From NCBI GenBank assembly GCA_023634235.1, contig JAMKCF010000008.1, positions 11,909,176 to 11,973,175 on the forward strand: a stretch of 64,000 nucleotides of DNA. The letters are read 5' to 3'. The notes beneath the pieces are model-generated. The model was not told the DNA's origin and searched no databases. It saw only the letters and a list, made by a program, of their open reading frames with translations. Source of the stretch: Pisaster brevispinus (Eukaryota; Echinodermata; Asteroidea; Forcipulatida; Asteriidae). Position 1 is the stretch's first letter. Every line of letters starts with the position of its first letter. Positions 24,901 to 34,420 of the stretch are shown here, in pieces. The position numbers and the translations under genes are program-made.

Positions 24901-25100
24901 CACAAGGAGAGGTGCTGGATCTTTGATTTAAGTTCTTCGTTAGTTAGTTATAAATGGATTTGTGATGCTTTTAATCAGCAGGTATTTTGAGATCCAACGA
25001 CCATGAATGATTTCTTTCCCACTCATAAGGAAGGTAATTCTTGAAACCTTTAAAAAAATATATAGAAAAGATTTTGACAAAAAAGGGAGACCGCCAACAT
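21966..25100. other. Intergenic or SMPD3-like intron
   Basis: It contains a GTGGCGTAACTAAGGGGGG-type repeat edge at 22290 facing TTAGTTACGCCACTGAT at 22468 (a small inverted element of about 200 bases with poly-C), SINE C scraps, and a complex stretch at 24480-24720 with an ATGCAAA octamer-like motif. No coding exon recognised. Confidence 0.45.
23018..23125 (+). repeat. SINE family C body fragment
   Basis: ACTCGAGAAAGTACTCAAGA, GTACACAGTGCTTAATACAC and TATTCTTTATCCCCAATGCA match the copies at 28965 and 49225. Confidence 0.5.
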
Positions 25101-25103
25101 TAG

Positions 25104-25165
25104 GGCTAGATAGTTCAATTGGTAGAATGCCAGGGGGGTCGCAGGTTCATAATCAGCTCTAGTCA
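25104..25165 (+). repeat. tRNA-like SINE head, diverged relative of 61115-61187
   Basis: GGCTAGATAGTTCAATTGGT, TAGAATGCCAG, the B-box-like GGTTCATAATC and the end TCTAGTCAATTT align with the copy in USP10 intron 2, including the shared CAATTT tail start. The anticodon arm is broken. Confidence 0.5.
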
Positions 25166-25332
25166 ATTTGTCTTCGTTCAACCCAATGAACATTTTATAT
25201 AAAAAAACAACAATTATAATTCAACTCTTTCAGTTTATTACACTGCTCATGATATTTTCCCCAACTAGAACAGTTGCAAAAATTGGACATCTCTCTTTAA
25301 CATTTTTAAATCATACAAAATTCTAAGATAAG

Positions 25333-25532
25333 GGCCCAATTCCATAAGGCTATTAAGCAGAATTCTCCTAAGCAACTTTCTATGTTCAGCAACAACAACA
25401 AAAACCCGTGGGGCACCAGTTGTAACAATGTAAACTTCATGAAATTAAGGCTGGTTACCCATTTCTGCCGAGCAAGATTTTTTCTCTGTGCTTAGCAAGT
25501 TGTTGTACATTACAGGCTTTATGAAATAGGGC
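25333..25532. mobile_element. MITE family M3 (200 bp)
   Basis: Left GGCCCAATTCCATAAGGC and right GCTTTATGAAATAGGGC are inverted copies. A related 168 bp element lies at 51034-51201. Internal AAGCAGAATT / GCTTAGCAAGTTGTTG segments also face each other. It lies in the SMPD3-like intron. Confidence 0.6.
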
Positions 25533-25594
25533 GCGGGTTGTTTATGATCTTCAACACTATTCTGTCAAATGCATTACAAGAACTGCAATGAATT

Positions 25595-25770
25595 CAGGCA
25601 TGATATTTGGTCTTTGGGAATATAGGAATATCTTTCTAAGTACAAGGGCAGACCTATATATATGCATAAGCTTTACTAAACTATTCAGGCTACTTAATCA
25701 CAATTTGTCTGATGTTTTCCAAGGGAGTCTGAAATCAGACTAAAGTAGGAACAGGGTTTGTCATTTCACT
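25595..25770. mobile_element. MITE family M1, copy with degenerate right end
   Basis: It starts CAGGCATGATATTTGG and carries AGTACAAGGGCAGACCTA and GTCTGAAATCAGACTAAAGT. The terminal ATCATGCCTG has decayed to TTTGTCATTT. It lies just downstream (minus sense) of the SMPD3-like donor, within that gene's intron. Confidence 0.6.
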
Positions 25771-25980
25771 AGTCCGTCAGCTTTTTCACTATTGTGCATT
25801 TCAAATGAAATAGGGATGCTTTTCAACACTGAACTGGACAGCCAGACCGTTTGGAGCGAATTTTGACTGGTCCTCATGTGTTTTAACTGGCATTTGGCCA
25901 GCGTACCACTGTTAAGGGAGAACACTGGCCGAAGAATATCATTCCTGTGAATTATTAAATTAGAGGAAAGTGACCCTTAC

Positions 25981-27321
25981 CTTGACCATCAGGAGACCTT
26001 TGGAGACGGCTCTGTCTTCATTCTTACTCTCCTTGAAACATTCAAAAGACACATCCAATATCGGGTATCGACTCGCGAAGAGTAAGCCGCTATTCAAAAA
26101 ATGTCTGTTAATCCTCCAAGAGTCCACGCCAACGTCATAGAGAATGTGGCTGAACCACAAATGAAGGATTTTGATCAGTTTCTTGGCAGCTCTTCGTTCG
26201 AAAACCTCTTGGAAGCAGATGAAGTCCAAGCCGGCAGGGAAATTAATATTGACAGCATGTTCTGTGGGGGAGGGGACATCCCCAATGTTTCCCTCGCCAT
26301 GGAGTTTCTGGCGTTGACTCGAGGGGCTGCCACTCGGGAGAGTGGTGGGCTTGGGGTCGCTGGTCAACGGACAAGTCACTTTGTTGAACTCTATTTGCAC
26401 GCTGGTGTCTATGTTGGGACTCGAGATTGAGGCAAGGGATTCGGTCGGGGTCGGGATGTCTTTGGGCACAATATCAGGCACGGAGGTAACGCTAGCATGC
26501 TGCTCATACCTGTCCTCTTGATCGACCTCTCGGAGGTCCCTGAGTGCATCCCCATTCAGAGGGGTCTCTGGGGTGACCGGGGTGTCGCCATTGCATTGAC
26601 TCTGCTCCTGATAATCATCAGAGTCCCTGATTTTATCAATACCCTGTGTGAAAAACGACGTCTCCTCCGGTCGGATGTTCGTGTACGTCACACAGGACAC
26701 TTCTCCATCCGTCACGTCAAGCTGGTTGCTCTCGTTCAAGTTGAAAAGACTCATCGGGTTTGTGGATGCAGGTGGGTTAATACTGTAAGTCTTGAGCTCA
26801 CTATCCGATGGGGACTGGACAAAAATCCTTGGGCTCGGCCTGACCTGAGAGTTGATAATCCTACGGCCAAGATTGACCGACCTTGTCTGTACATTGCGGA
26901 GATTATTCAATCTCGCCATGCCTTCCGGCATGAGGCAGGTATCGATCACGGCGATTTTGAAGAAATGTTTCGACGAGAGGTCCATCCATATACACTCGTT
27001 GACGTTGACGCGGCTGGGCGTGTCCGCAAAGGAGTACATGTAAGGGGTGCGCTTGCCTGAGAGACACATCCTGGTGATGAACCCGAACAAGGCAAACGGT
27101 GAGAAGACGATGATGAGGGCCAGACACACAGGTAAGGAGAAGATAAGGATGACACAACGCTCATAGCACGGTGCTTCCTCCTCGTTCCTTGACTCGTCTG
27201 TGGTCCGTATGAGCATGGATAGGAGTTGGTTAACACACCAAATCCATGGTAACATGAAACCATATGCCACCGAGTACATCCTTGCCTTGTGTTTACTCCT
27301 GAATGCCGTCTTGTGCAACAT
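25981..27321 (-). CDS. SMPD3: Neutral sphingomyelinase 2 (SMPD3-like), first coding exon, partial gene
   Basis: The family is a membrane-anchored Mg-dependent phosphodiesterase that cleaves sphingomyelin to ceramide and phosphocholine at the inner leaflet of Golgi and plasma membrane. This exon encodes 447 residues. Two hydrophobic segments lie at about 16-37 and 56-82, the usual N-terminal anchors. Residues 120-145 (CLMPEGMARLNN) match the start of the vertebrate enzyme's catalytic domain. A low-complexity acidic and Ser/Pro linker runs from about 150 to 355. The catalytic core resumes with LDFICFQEVFERRAAKKL (metal-binding Glu372), ILYDVGV, LNSGLLFASRYPILDV, and DRAVSKG (Asp436 and Lys441, the family's DK switch). 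The start was chosen because the alignment with vertebrate nSMase2 begins there. After Val-Lys447 a GTAAGG donor follows; the open frame then adds only six intron-encoded residues. The rest of the domain (HLHAPQ, GDFNFD and His-containing exons) is not seen and should lie to the left. Oddities: Asp127 replaces the expected Asn, and the Cys-rich loop is missing. Assignment is confident at family level. Confidence 0.92.
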
Positions 27322-27345
27322 GATGACAACTTAATTGTCTGCAGA
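27322..27345 (-). other. Probable 3' splice site and short 5' UTR of the SMPD3-like exon
   Basis: Reading the minus strand, a pyrimidine-rich TCATCCTCTGCAG ends just 17 bases before the start ATG at 27321. It is a good acceptor, so the coding exon may be preceded by an intron and one or more non-coding exons. This is inferred from the motif only. An unspliced leader from a promoter near 27.8-28.0 kb is the alternative. Confidence 0.4.
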
Positions 27346-27779
27346 GGATGACGTGGTAAAACTCCACAGACTACCTGAGATGCATCAGACCATCAAAACG
27401 CCATGAGCTTGATTCAGATGGATAAGAATTCATAACAGCAGTGGCATCCATTTCAAACTTTCCACTTTATAATTCCAAAGCACATCTAAAAGAGCATGTG
27501 TCCCTGCTCCAACCACTCAACAACCGCTAGTGATGCAATTGTAGCAACTGTCACGATGAAACATCTCCAACAGAAACGATGATGCACGCACCAGCGAGTC
27601 CACCCAAAGATCACACTGTCTACACACCCTGGTTAGAAGTGCTAGGCACACAGTTCAATCACAATCCATCCTACGGAGAAAAAACGTCAGGGGGGGGGGG
27701 GGTCATTTTAGCAATCCAGCGTGATTCCCAATCTCTCAGGCTCCATCAAGCGTGGCCTGTTTACTTGTAGATACGTCCA

Positions 27780-28000
27780 CTCTGTCAGTGATTCATTTCT
27801 CACTCCACCGCCCCGCAGCCTGGCGATTTTTTTTCCTTTCTCCTCAACTCATCATTAACCAATCAATAAGGAAGGTCTAGTGACCTACTGTAATTGCAAG
27901 TCCGGTTGCAGCTGCAGGTGATGCATCATGACGTACAGCCCTGTCCGATTGGTATTCATGCCTCGGCCTGTTTGTCTTTCGAGCCGTCTGATACAACTAC
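27780..28000 (-). promoter_or_regulatory. Candidate proximal promoter of the SMPD3-like gene
   Basis: This 220 bp patch about 0.5 kb upstream of the coding start is less repetitive and more GC-rich than its surroundings. It contains a CCAAT on the plus strand (27859-27863), an ATTGG (CCAAT on the minus strand, 27948-27952) and a CRE half site TGACGT (27929-27934). Motif clustering is the only support, and no TATA box is obvious. Confidence 0.25.
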
Positions 28001-28159
28001 AAAATCTGAAAATTTAACAAGAATCATATTAAGATGGGTTGGACACCTTGCAAGGTGAAAAGATATTCTTGTATTGTGTGTGTGGTTAGAACAGCAGGGA
28101 ATTACAATATATAATCTCTATTATGACTTATTATAAAGCAGTAGTGAACCAACTGAGAA

Positions 28160-28329
28160 CAGGCATGATGTTTGACCATTGAAAAAAATGTAGGATTTGT
28201 TTTTTATTTGAGTACAACAAGGGCTTACATGAGGAAGGATTTTTTCTGGGCTTAATAGAATAATCTGACTGATTTTCTGAGGGGATACAAATCAGAAATC
28301 AGATTAAAGTAGAAAGAATTTCATGCCTG
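28160..28329. mobile_element. MITE family M1, full copy (170 bp)
   Basis: It begins CAGGCATGATG and ends TTTCATGCCTG. It contains GAGTACAACAAGGGCTTACA and GAGGGGATACAAATCAGAAA, in the same order as in the 6316-6497 copy. GAGAA occurs close to both ends and may be the remains of a target duplication. Confidence 0.65.
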
Positions 28330-28964
28330 CGAGAAAAATATATTTTAGGAAATTTATAACACCTTCCAAACTTACTGTAAAACACTCTAAAATAGCATTA
28401 AAGCACTTTAAATTATTTCAGATTATTCCTTATTTTCATATGAAAATTCAGCCCCCCCCCAAAAAAAAAAGATTATTAACTGAAGGTTCTGCACAATGTG
28501 CAATAAAAACTCCACTGAAAATATCTTGCTATTTTAATTGTTAATTTGTACATACACTGCTCTTTTTGTAGCTTCAAATCTACACTATAAATTAAACTAT
28601 TAGTCAATAAAAGATAATGTATTGGTAATTGGGCTGGAAATGAGTGTTTGTCACAGTAATTTATTAGCAATTAGCCAATTGAGAATCACAACTGGCTGGA
28701 CTAAGCATTGACAGCTATTGTTGTTTGGGATTGATAATTCTATTGGTAAGAGTTGCTTGATCATTTCCATATAAATCAGTCTGTGGATTACCCCCCCCCC
28801 CCCCCCCACAGGACTCGCAACGCTGCCAATATTTGCATCTTGCGATCAGGGAGATATATTTTGAACAACAATCAAGGAGATGTTGAGAGTTACATTCAAC
28901 ATAATCGGGGAAAAAAGTGTCCATAATCAGATCAGAACATGGAAAGATTGGTTTATTTTCAGGG

Positions 28965-29080
28965 AATGTTCTGCAGAATCAGGGAGAGTTGGCAGCTCTG
29001 GACTCTGGAAAAGTGCAGTGCTTAACACACATCAGTGTATGGGTAGAACACAAATAATATTCTTTATCCCCGATGCTATT
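28965..29080 (+). repeat. SINE family C body fragment
   Basis: CTCTGGAAAAGTGCAGTGCT, TAACACACATCAGTGTATGG and AATATTCTTTATCCCCGATG match the family C body and the fragments at 23018-23125 and 24145-24200. No tRNA head remains. Confidence 0.55.
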
Positions 29081-29399
29081 GTCTCCACTGTTGAAATATA
29101 GGATTTGAGCTGCCTCTAGCTACCGGGCAAGCTAGGTGGCAGTCTTTAGGTATACCTTCTTTGGTTTTACTCAACTGTGACCATCTGATGAGTATCAGTT
29201 TGATGCAATTTTCACTGATTTGTTTATTGGCTTATGGAACTCTTTGGTTAAGGGGACAGAGGGGTTGATTTGCCCCAAATTTGACACATAATACCATCTC
29301 TAATACAATATCAAAATTGTTTGTGCTTTCTCTGTCCTTTGTTTTCCTTCTTCTTGCTGTGCCCGAAATTTCCCAATTGTTTTGCTTGAACTTGGGAGG

Positions 29400-29672
29400 G
29401 CATTTCATGTCCTTAATTCTGATTGTGAAGACAAGGATTCTCAAAAAAGTGAACTTAATCACTGTACTAGCCAAGAACCCCATGGAGAGAAGACGAGGAA
29501 GGAAGTTTCAGTTTAAGATGTGGGAGGAAAACCCCAGAGAATTATTCCAGGGAAAACCTTTGCAGTCAGATAGGGACTGAAAACCCAATCAACATAGTGC
29601 CACCGGCGGGATTTGAATCGAGTCACAGAGGTGGAAGGTTGGGAAAGATACCACTACGCCAACCCGACCACC
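29400..29672 (-). mobile_element. SINE family B, reverse copy
   Basis: GTGAACTTAATCACTGTACT, GATGTGGGAGGAAAACCCCA, ATAGGGACTGAAAACCCAAT and GCCACCGGCGGGATTTGAAT run in reverse family order to the A-box complement at about 29651. It accounts for the apparent ORFs on both strands here. Confidence 0.75.
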
Positions 29673-30825
29673 CGCGAGTTGCCCCCTTCCCTTCTGCCCC
29701 GCCCCCTGGGTAGTATATGTCTTTATGTTGGTAATTGCATGGTATGTTTACTTACTAGAGGATAAGAAAAGAGGACCAAAAAACAATTATTTTTTATCAA
29801 TTCTAGCCACTTTAACTGTTTATCAAGTTAAGGTATTTCTTATTACTCAATAAGAAAAGACTAATTCAATTAATGATGATTATTTCATTACTTCTTACAA
29901 ATATCTTATTTTACTTCAATACCCCCAGACAGGCCAATGCAGGTGTTTGCAAATTTTATTGATCGGGTGGGGGGGGGGACTGAATATGATACAGCCTGGG
30001 TTTCTAAAGCAAGCTTTACAAATGAAAATGAAAAAATTTAAATCACTTTCTCGCTCATTTCAATTTTACATGTGTTAAGAAAACGAACTGCATCTAGTTC
30101 ATTCAGAGATATTGATTTTTTTTCCCCTGGCATTTGTGTTTACATGGAGAAATTACCAAATCAAAACGGAACAGCTGTGAAATCAAATAAACAGTTTTCT
30201 TGATGGATGCACAGCTGAATTCACAAGAAAGAAATTGTTTCAATTTCTATTCTATATATCAAGTAATATACTAAAAGGGGAAACCAACTGAGTATTTTTT
30301 TGGGGGGTAAAGTCGCACTTAATGTATAAAAACAAAAGGTTACAGGGAAAAATATTGCACAATCATTAAAAAACACTGGATCCTAGCACTAAAAAAACTA
30401 CAAAAATGGAGTTAAAAAAAGGCTGAATAAAGGTTAAGGGAAAAAATACACAATCATTAAAAAGACACAGTATCTTGCTCAAGGGCACAAGTGTCATAAA
30501 AGCATTCTAGAGTGTTTTTAAATCATTGTATTGAATATAACTTTTAAGGCCTTTGATTTTGCCATGCAAAATTGGCGTTCAACTAAGCAGAGAAGGCGCA
30601 ACTAAATTTCTGCACAAGCTGCTTCCAATTTGAATGCTGTTTGAGTGGATTGCTACTTTGAGCAGTTATTTTTTTTAATCGCAGGATGCAAGAGAAAATT
30701 TGCTTACACCTTAGGTTAAACTGAATGACTGTGTCGACCATCTTTCAATTTCGCATGAAATAGAATAACGCTATGTTTAAATTGGCCGAAGATGACTGGG
30801 GAAACCTATACTAATATTTTTAAGG

Positions 30826-31010
30826 GGACGTGCCTGAAATACAATCTTTGAGAGGGCAAGGCCATTTTCATTTTGCAAAGGGTACTTCCATTGGAAAATC
30901 TTTAAGTCTATGGGAAACTTTTGAAGGGGCACCAAGGCCAAGACCAGGGCAACAGAGGCCATGGCCTCCCTGGCCTTCATGTAGTTCCAGGTCTTAGTGG
31001 ATCTTCTAAG
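30826..31010 (+). repeat. Dispersed repeat family F
   Basis: GAGAGGGCAAGGCCATTTTC, ATTTTGCAAAGGGTACTTCC, GTCTATGGGAAACTTTTGAA and CAGAGGCCATGGCCTCCCTG match the USP10 intron 1 copy in the opposite orientation. More diverged relatives are at 46935-47118 and 50570-50735. Confidence 0.6.
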
Positions 31011-31380
31011 ATTATCCCAGACTTTCATCCCTGCATCATATTTCCTTCTCGTCCTATAGATTATAAATGAACACTTTTCAATTCAGCAACTTCTATTTTT
31101 GTGTGTGAATACCTTCCATAATGATCTTGATACCAATTAGGATTTTGCTGTTTTTCATAAATTATTCAGCAAGGGACTCTTACTCCAATCTCAATATAAT
31201 TTCCTTGAAAAATGGTTTCCCTGGAAAATGTCCAAAGGGGCATGGATAATGAGGAGTGTATCATTTTGTTGGTGGTTCTGTCTAATGGGTAGGAAAGCAT
31301 TTCTTGAAATGTGTCAAGGGTTTGACCTAATTCTGATACTCTAGTTTATTTTTAGTTTTTGTATTCAATGTAATGCAAAT

Positions 31381-31650
31381 GGCGTATTGTGGCTGAGCGG
31401 TTAAGCGTACTGGACTCAAGCTCTGGTGTTTCTGGTCAGCAGAGTGTGGGTTCGAGTCCAAGTCATGACACTTGTGTCCTTGAGCAAGATACTTTACCAT
31501 GATTGCTTTGTCCTTTGATGACCTGGGACATTAAGCTGTAGGTCCTGTGTATCATAGATCCTGTGTTCTAGGGTTGGTAGTGGCGTGAAAGAACCCAGAA
31601 CAGTTATTGTGAAAGAGTTGGGTAAATGCTTTCCTTCTCATTGAAAAAAA
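31381..31650 (+). mobile_element. tRNA-Leu-headed SINE (family A)
   Basis: A box TGGCTGAGCGG (31390-31400) and B box GGTTCGAGTCC (31449-31459) flank a Leu-type arm with CAA in the anticodon position and a long variable region. The body continues GACACTTGTGTCCTTGAGCA, GATACTTTACCA, TGGGACATTAAG and AAAGAACCCAGAACAG. Other copies are noted at 6785-7180, 19441-19735 and 48315-48450. Confidence 0.75.
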
Positions 31651-33284
31651 AACCCACTTTATCTTTTGTCTCCTTCACCATTCATGCCTTGGTTTTTGCC
31701 TCTCTCTCTCTCTCTATCTCTCTTCATTTCTTTCCACTTGACTGCTTCTTTTACACCATACTCTTGTTTATGTGTGTTGTGTTGTCATTTAGCCTTCAAG
31801 GAATAATCTGCTATAGTGAAAATGACAGGCCATTAACTTATTTTGGCATTTATACCATTGGTCCCTTTGGCTGGTGACCAGTTTGCAACAGCTAGATATA
31901 TTTTCTCAAATCTTTCATCTCCTGGTAGAATCCACTGGTATCAGGGCCCTTCATTGACATTCAGATTGTAGACATGCTCACCCCCCCCCCCCCAAGTACT
32001 ATCCTGCATAAAAACAATGCCTTATGAACAATGAATAATTTATTCAGGTTGTTGTCAGGAGTGCAGGAAAGCTGGATGCAATCTATATCAGACAAATTAA
32101 CTTCAGTGATTTATGAAGTTAATTTTGGCTCATAATCAGCTGAATCAGTGTTTTGTTGTAAAACAAAATTACTATAGAAAATATCATCTTTAAAAAAATC
32201 AGGACATTCAGCAAAAACAAATACTGTACTTTTCGGACAACGCACTTTGAGTAGCTGACCCCCTGAAAAATAAAACGGCTCTGAAAAATGTTGTTACCAC
32301 AGAAAATATTTCCACTTCAACAAACATTTTGAAAGCAGCTGTCGAGTGCTGATATTGTCCCAACTGTGCAGAGAGCTCGGGTCCGTCAAGTGGCTTAATT
32401 CAGTTGTCACGGACTGAGCAGATTAAAACAACACCATGGAGTAGGTGTAGTATACGTGTGTAAACACAAACGGTTTAGAGAATTGAATGAAAGGTAAATT
32501 GAAAAGAAAAAAATCCTTTTTAGGCTGTCAAAGAAATTACTTAAGGATTGAAACAAAAAACTTTGCGTGTGTTTCTAAAATTAAACAGGTCTTTCTTCCC
32601 TTTTAGTTTAAATTGAAAAAATAAAAATCAAAATTATGTCAACAAAATGCTGGTATCAGATCGTTATTGCACAGTAACACAGACCCTTCAAACTATACTT
32701 TTATTCCAACACATTGGTAATTTTGCCATTTGTAAAATGTTTTGGTGATAATACACACATTTTCTGAGAATAATCAATGAAGAAATATGGCAAATCTTGT
32801 AAACCGCTACTGTCCATGCTCATTCAGTTGCACTCCTGTCATCATCATTTTTCTACTTTGCTATTCTGTATGTTTTGGGGGCTAGGCCTATGTTTCTTGC
32901 TTGGGTGTTTTCTGTTTTGGTTGTCTATTTCTATTTGCCTCGTTTTTTAAATCATTTGTAATTTTGAGATCAAAATAAATAATAATAATAACAGACAAAC
33001 CCAGCAGTAAATAATCCCAATGAGTGGAAGGGAAGGGAGGGGCTGCAGCCCCCCCCCAAAAAAAAACCCTGAAAGATTCTGAAAAGATAACATCCTTTAA
33101 TTTTACACTCACCCTCAATTTATTTTATTTTGTCCAAGTGAGCAGAGAAAAACCTTTGACTGGGGTAATTTTTTGAATAAGTGTTTAGTTTTAGTGTTTA
33201 AAAAAATTAATTTTAATATTAATCCCCATACATCTAAATGTTGAAATCTTTTTACAAAAACACCATAAATTAAACCTTGTCTAA

Positions 33285-33686
33285 GGGGCTATTCAAAATG
33301 TAAAAATAAATAAAAAGTTGAAACTGTTTTGACCTACCCACTCACCCCAAATTTAAATTTTTAAATATTGAATGGCTTCATAATATAATCTATTCACTGA
33401 AGAACAAAGTAATGCCTCAAATGAACCAGATATTTTAGACCAAATGTCTCCAACATCAGTAGTTTTCAATGGTTTTTTTCTGGCTTTTTCAACTAAAACA
33501 ACTAATCAGGAATTAAATTGACGATCTTGGCCAGCTGGGTACTTTTTGTATTGTTAATTTATATACTTCAAAAGAATTTGTTTTAACTGAATTTCCATTT
33601 TCAGTTATTTCTTTAGGCCCACCCACAATTTCGAAAATGAAAAAACAAATTTAAACTTTTTAACTATGAATATTCTGAATAGCCCC
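33285..33686. mobile_element. MITE with GGGGCTATTCA termini
   Basis: The left end GGGGCTATTCAAAATGT is mirrored by the right end ATATTCTGAATAGCCCC. The 400 bases between are AT-rich and non-coding. A 16-base tandem (AATAGCCCCATAGACG) follows on the right. A related terminus occurs at 42890 next to the truncated M2 copy. Confidence 0.5.
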
Positions 33687-34008
33687 ATAGACGAATAGCC
33701 CCATAGACATAATCGCTCTTTTGTTTTTCTCTTTTTCTTTTTCTTTTGACAAGTCTTAGTACAGAAGGCAGTGTTTTTAACCCTTTTAAGACCATAGCAG
33801 CGGTAAGCAGCTTGTACTAAAAGCCCATAGAGGCTACAATGTCCACGAGACTTGACCTACTTCCACTCAACTAAAAAGGTCAGTTGGACCCTTTTATGGT
33901 CACTTTGGAACAGATTCCTGGTCTTACTGACCCTATGGGTCATCAGGCCCCATGGAACCTGGAATCTGGGTCAAATCCTGACCCTGGAGTTTTTAAAGTG
34001 TACATGTC

Positions 34009-34420
34009 AACAACATCAACACAACAATATCAACAACAACAACAACAAACAACAACAAAAACTCAACAACAACAGATCAAATTTGTTTACATCAAAGATT
34101 GTGGTCCGGTGGTTAGTCTGCAGAACTTGCAGTACCAAGGATGTGGGTTCGGACCCTACCAAGCTTACCACTGATTTCACAACTAGAATAAGACTTGTCA
34201 TCTAGTTACCGAATCACAATTTATTGATTTGTGCAATTAATAATCATAGATGCTAACCAATGTTTGTTTGATGGGAAGATCATCTAAACAAACAGTAAAA
34301 ACAATACCAACAGAAGCAGCAACAACAACATGCAACAACAACGTACAAAAACAACATCAACAACAAAAACAACATCATCAATATCATCATCATCACCATC
34401 AACAACTACAACAAGTTGAG
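34009..34420 (+). repeat. CAA/CAT-rich low-complexity tracts
   Basis: Two runs of CAA, ACA and ATC trinucleotides (34009-34077 and 34306-34410) are separated by unrelated sequence. They give Gln/Asn-rich apparent ORFs on the plus strand and Leu/Val-rich ones on the minus strand. No splice or homology support for a gene. Confidence 0.7.

Noticed and set aside
26101..27060. Plus-strand ORFs of 109 and 187 codons
   Set aside because: They are antisense shadows of the SMPD3-like exon, which has clear homology on the other strand.
31389..31470. Functional tRNA-Leu gene
   Set aside because: The A and B boxes are good, but no paired acceptor stem closes the structure and the sequence runs on into a shared SINE body.
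33852..34205. Gln/Asn-rich plus-strand ORFs
   Set aside because: They come from CAA low-complexity DNA; the flanking residues show no domain.
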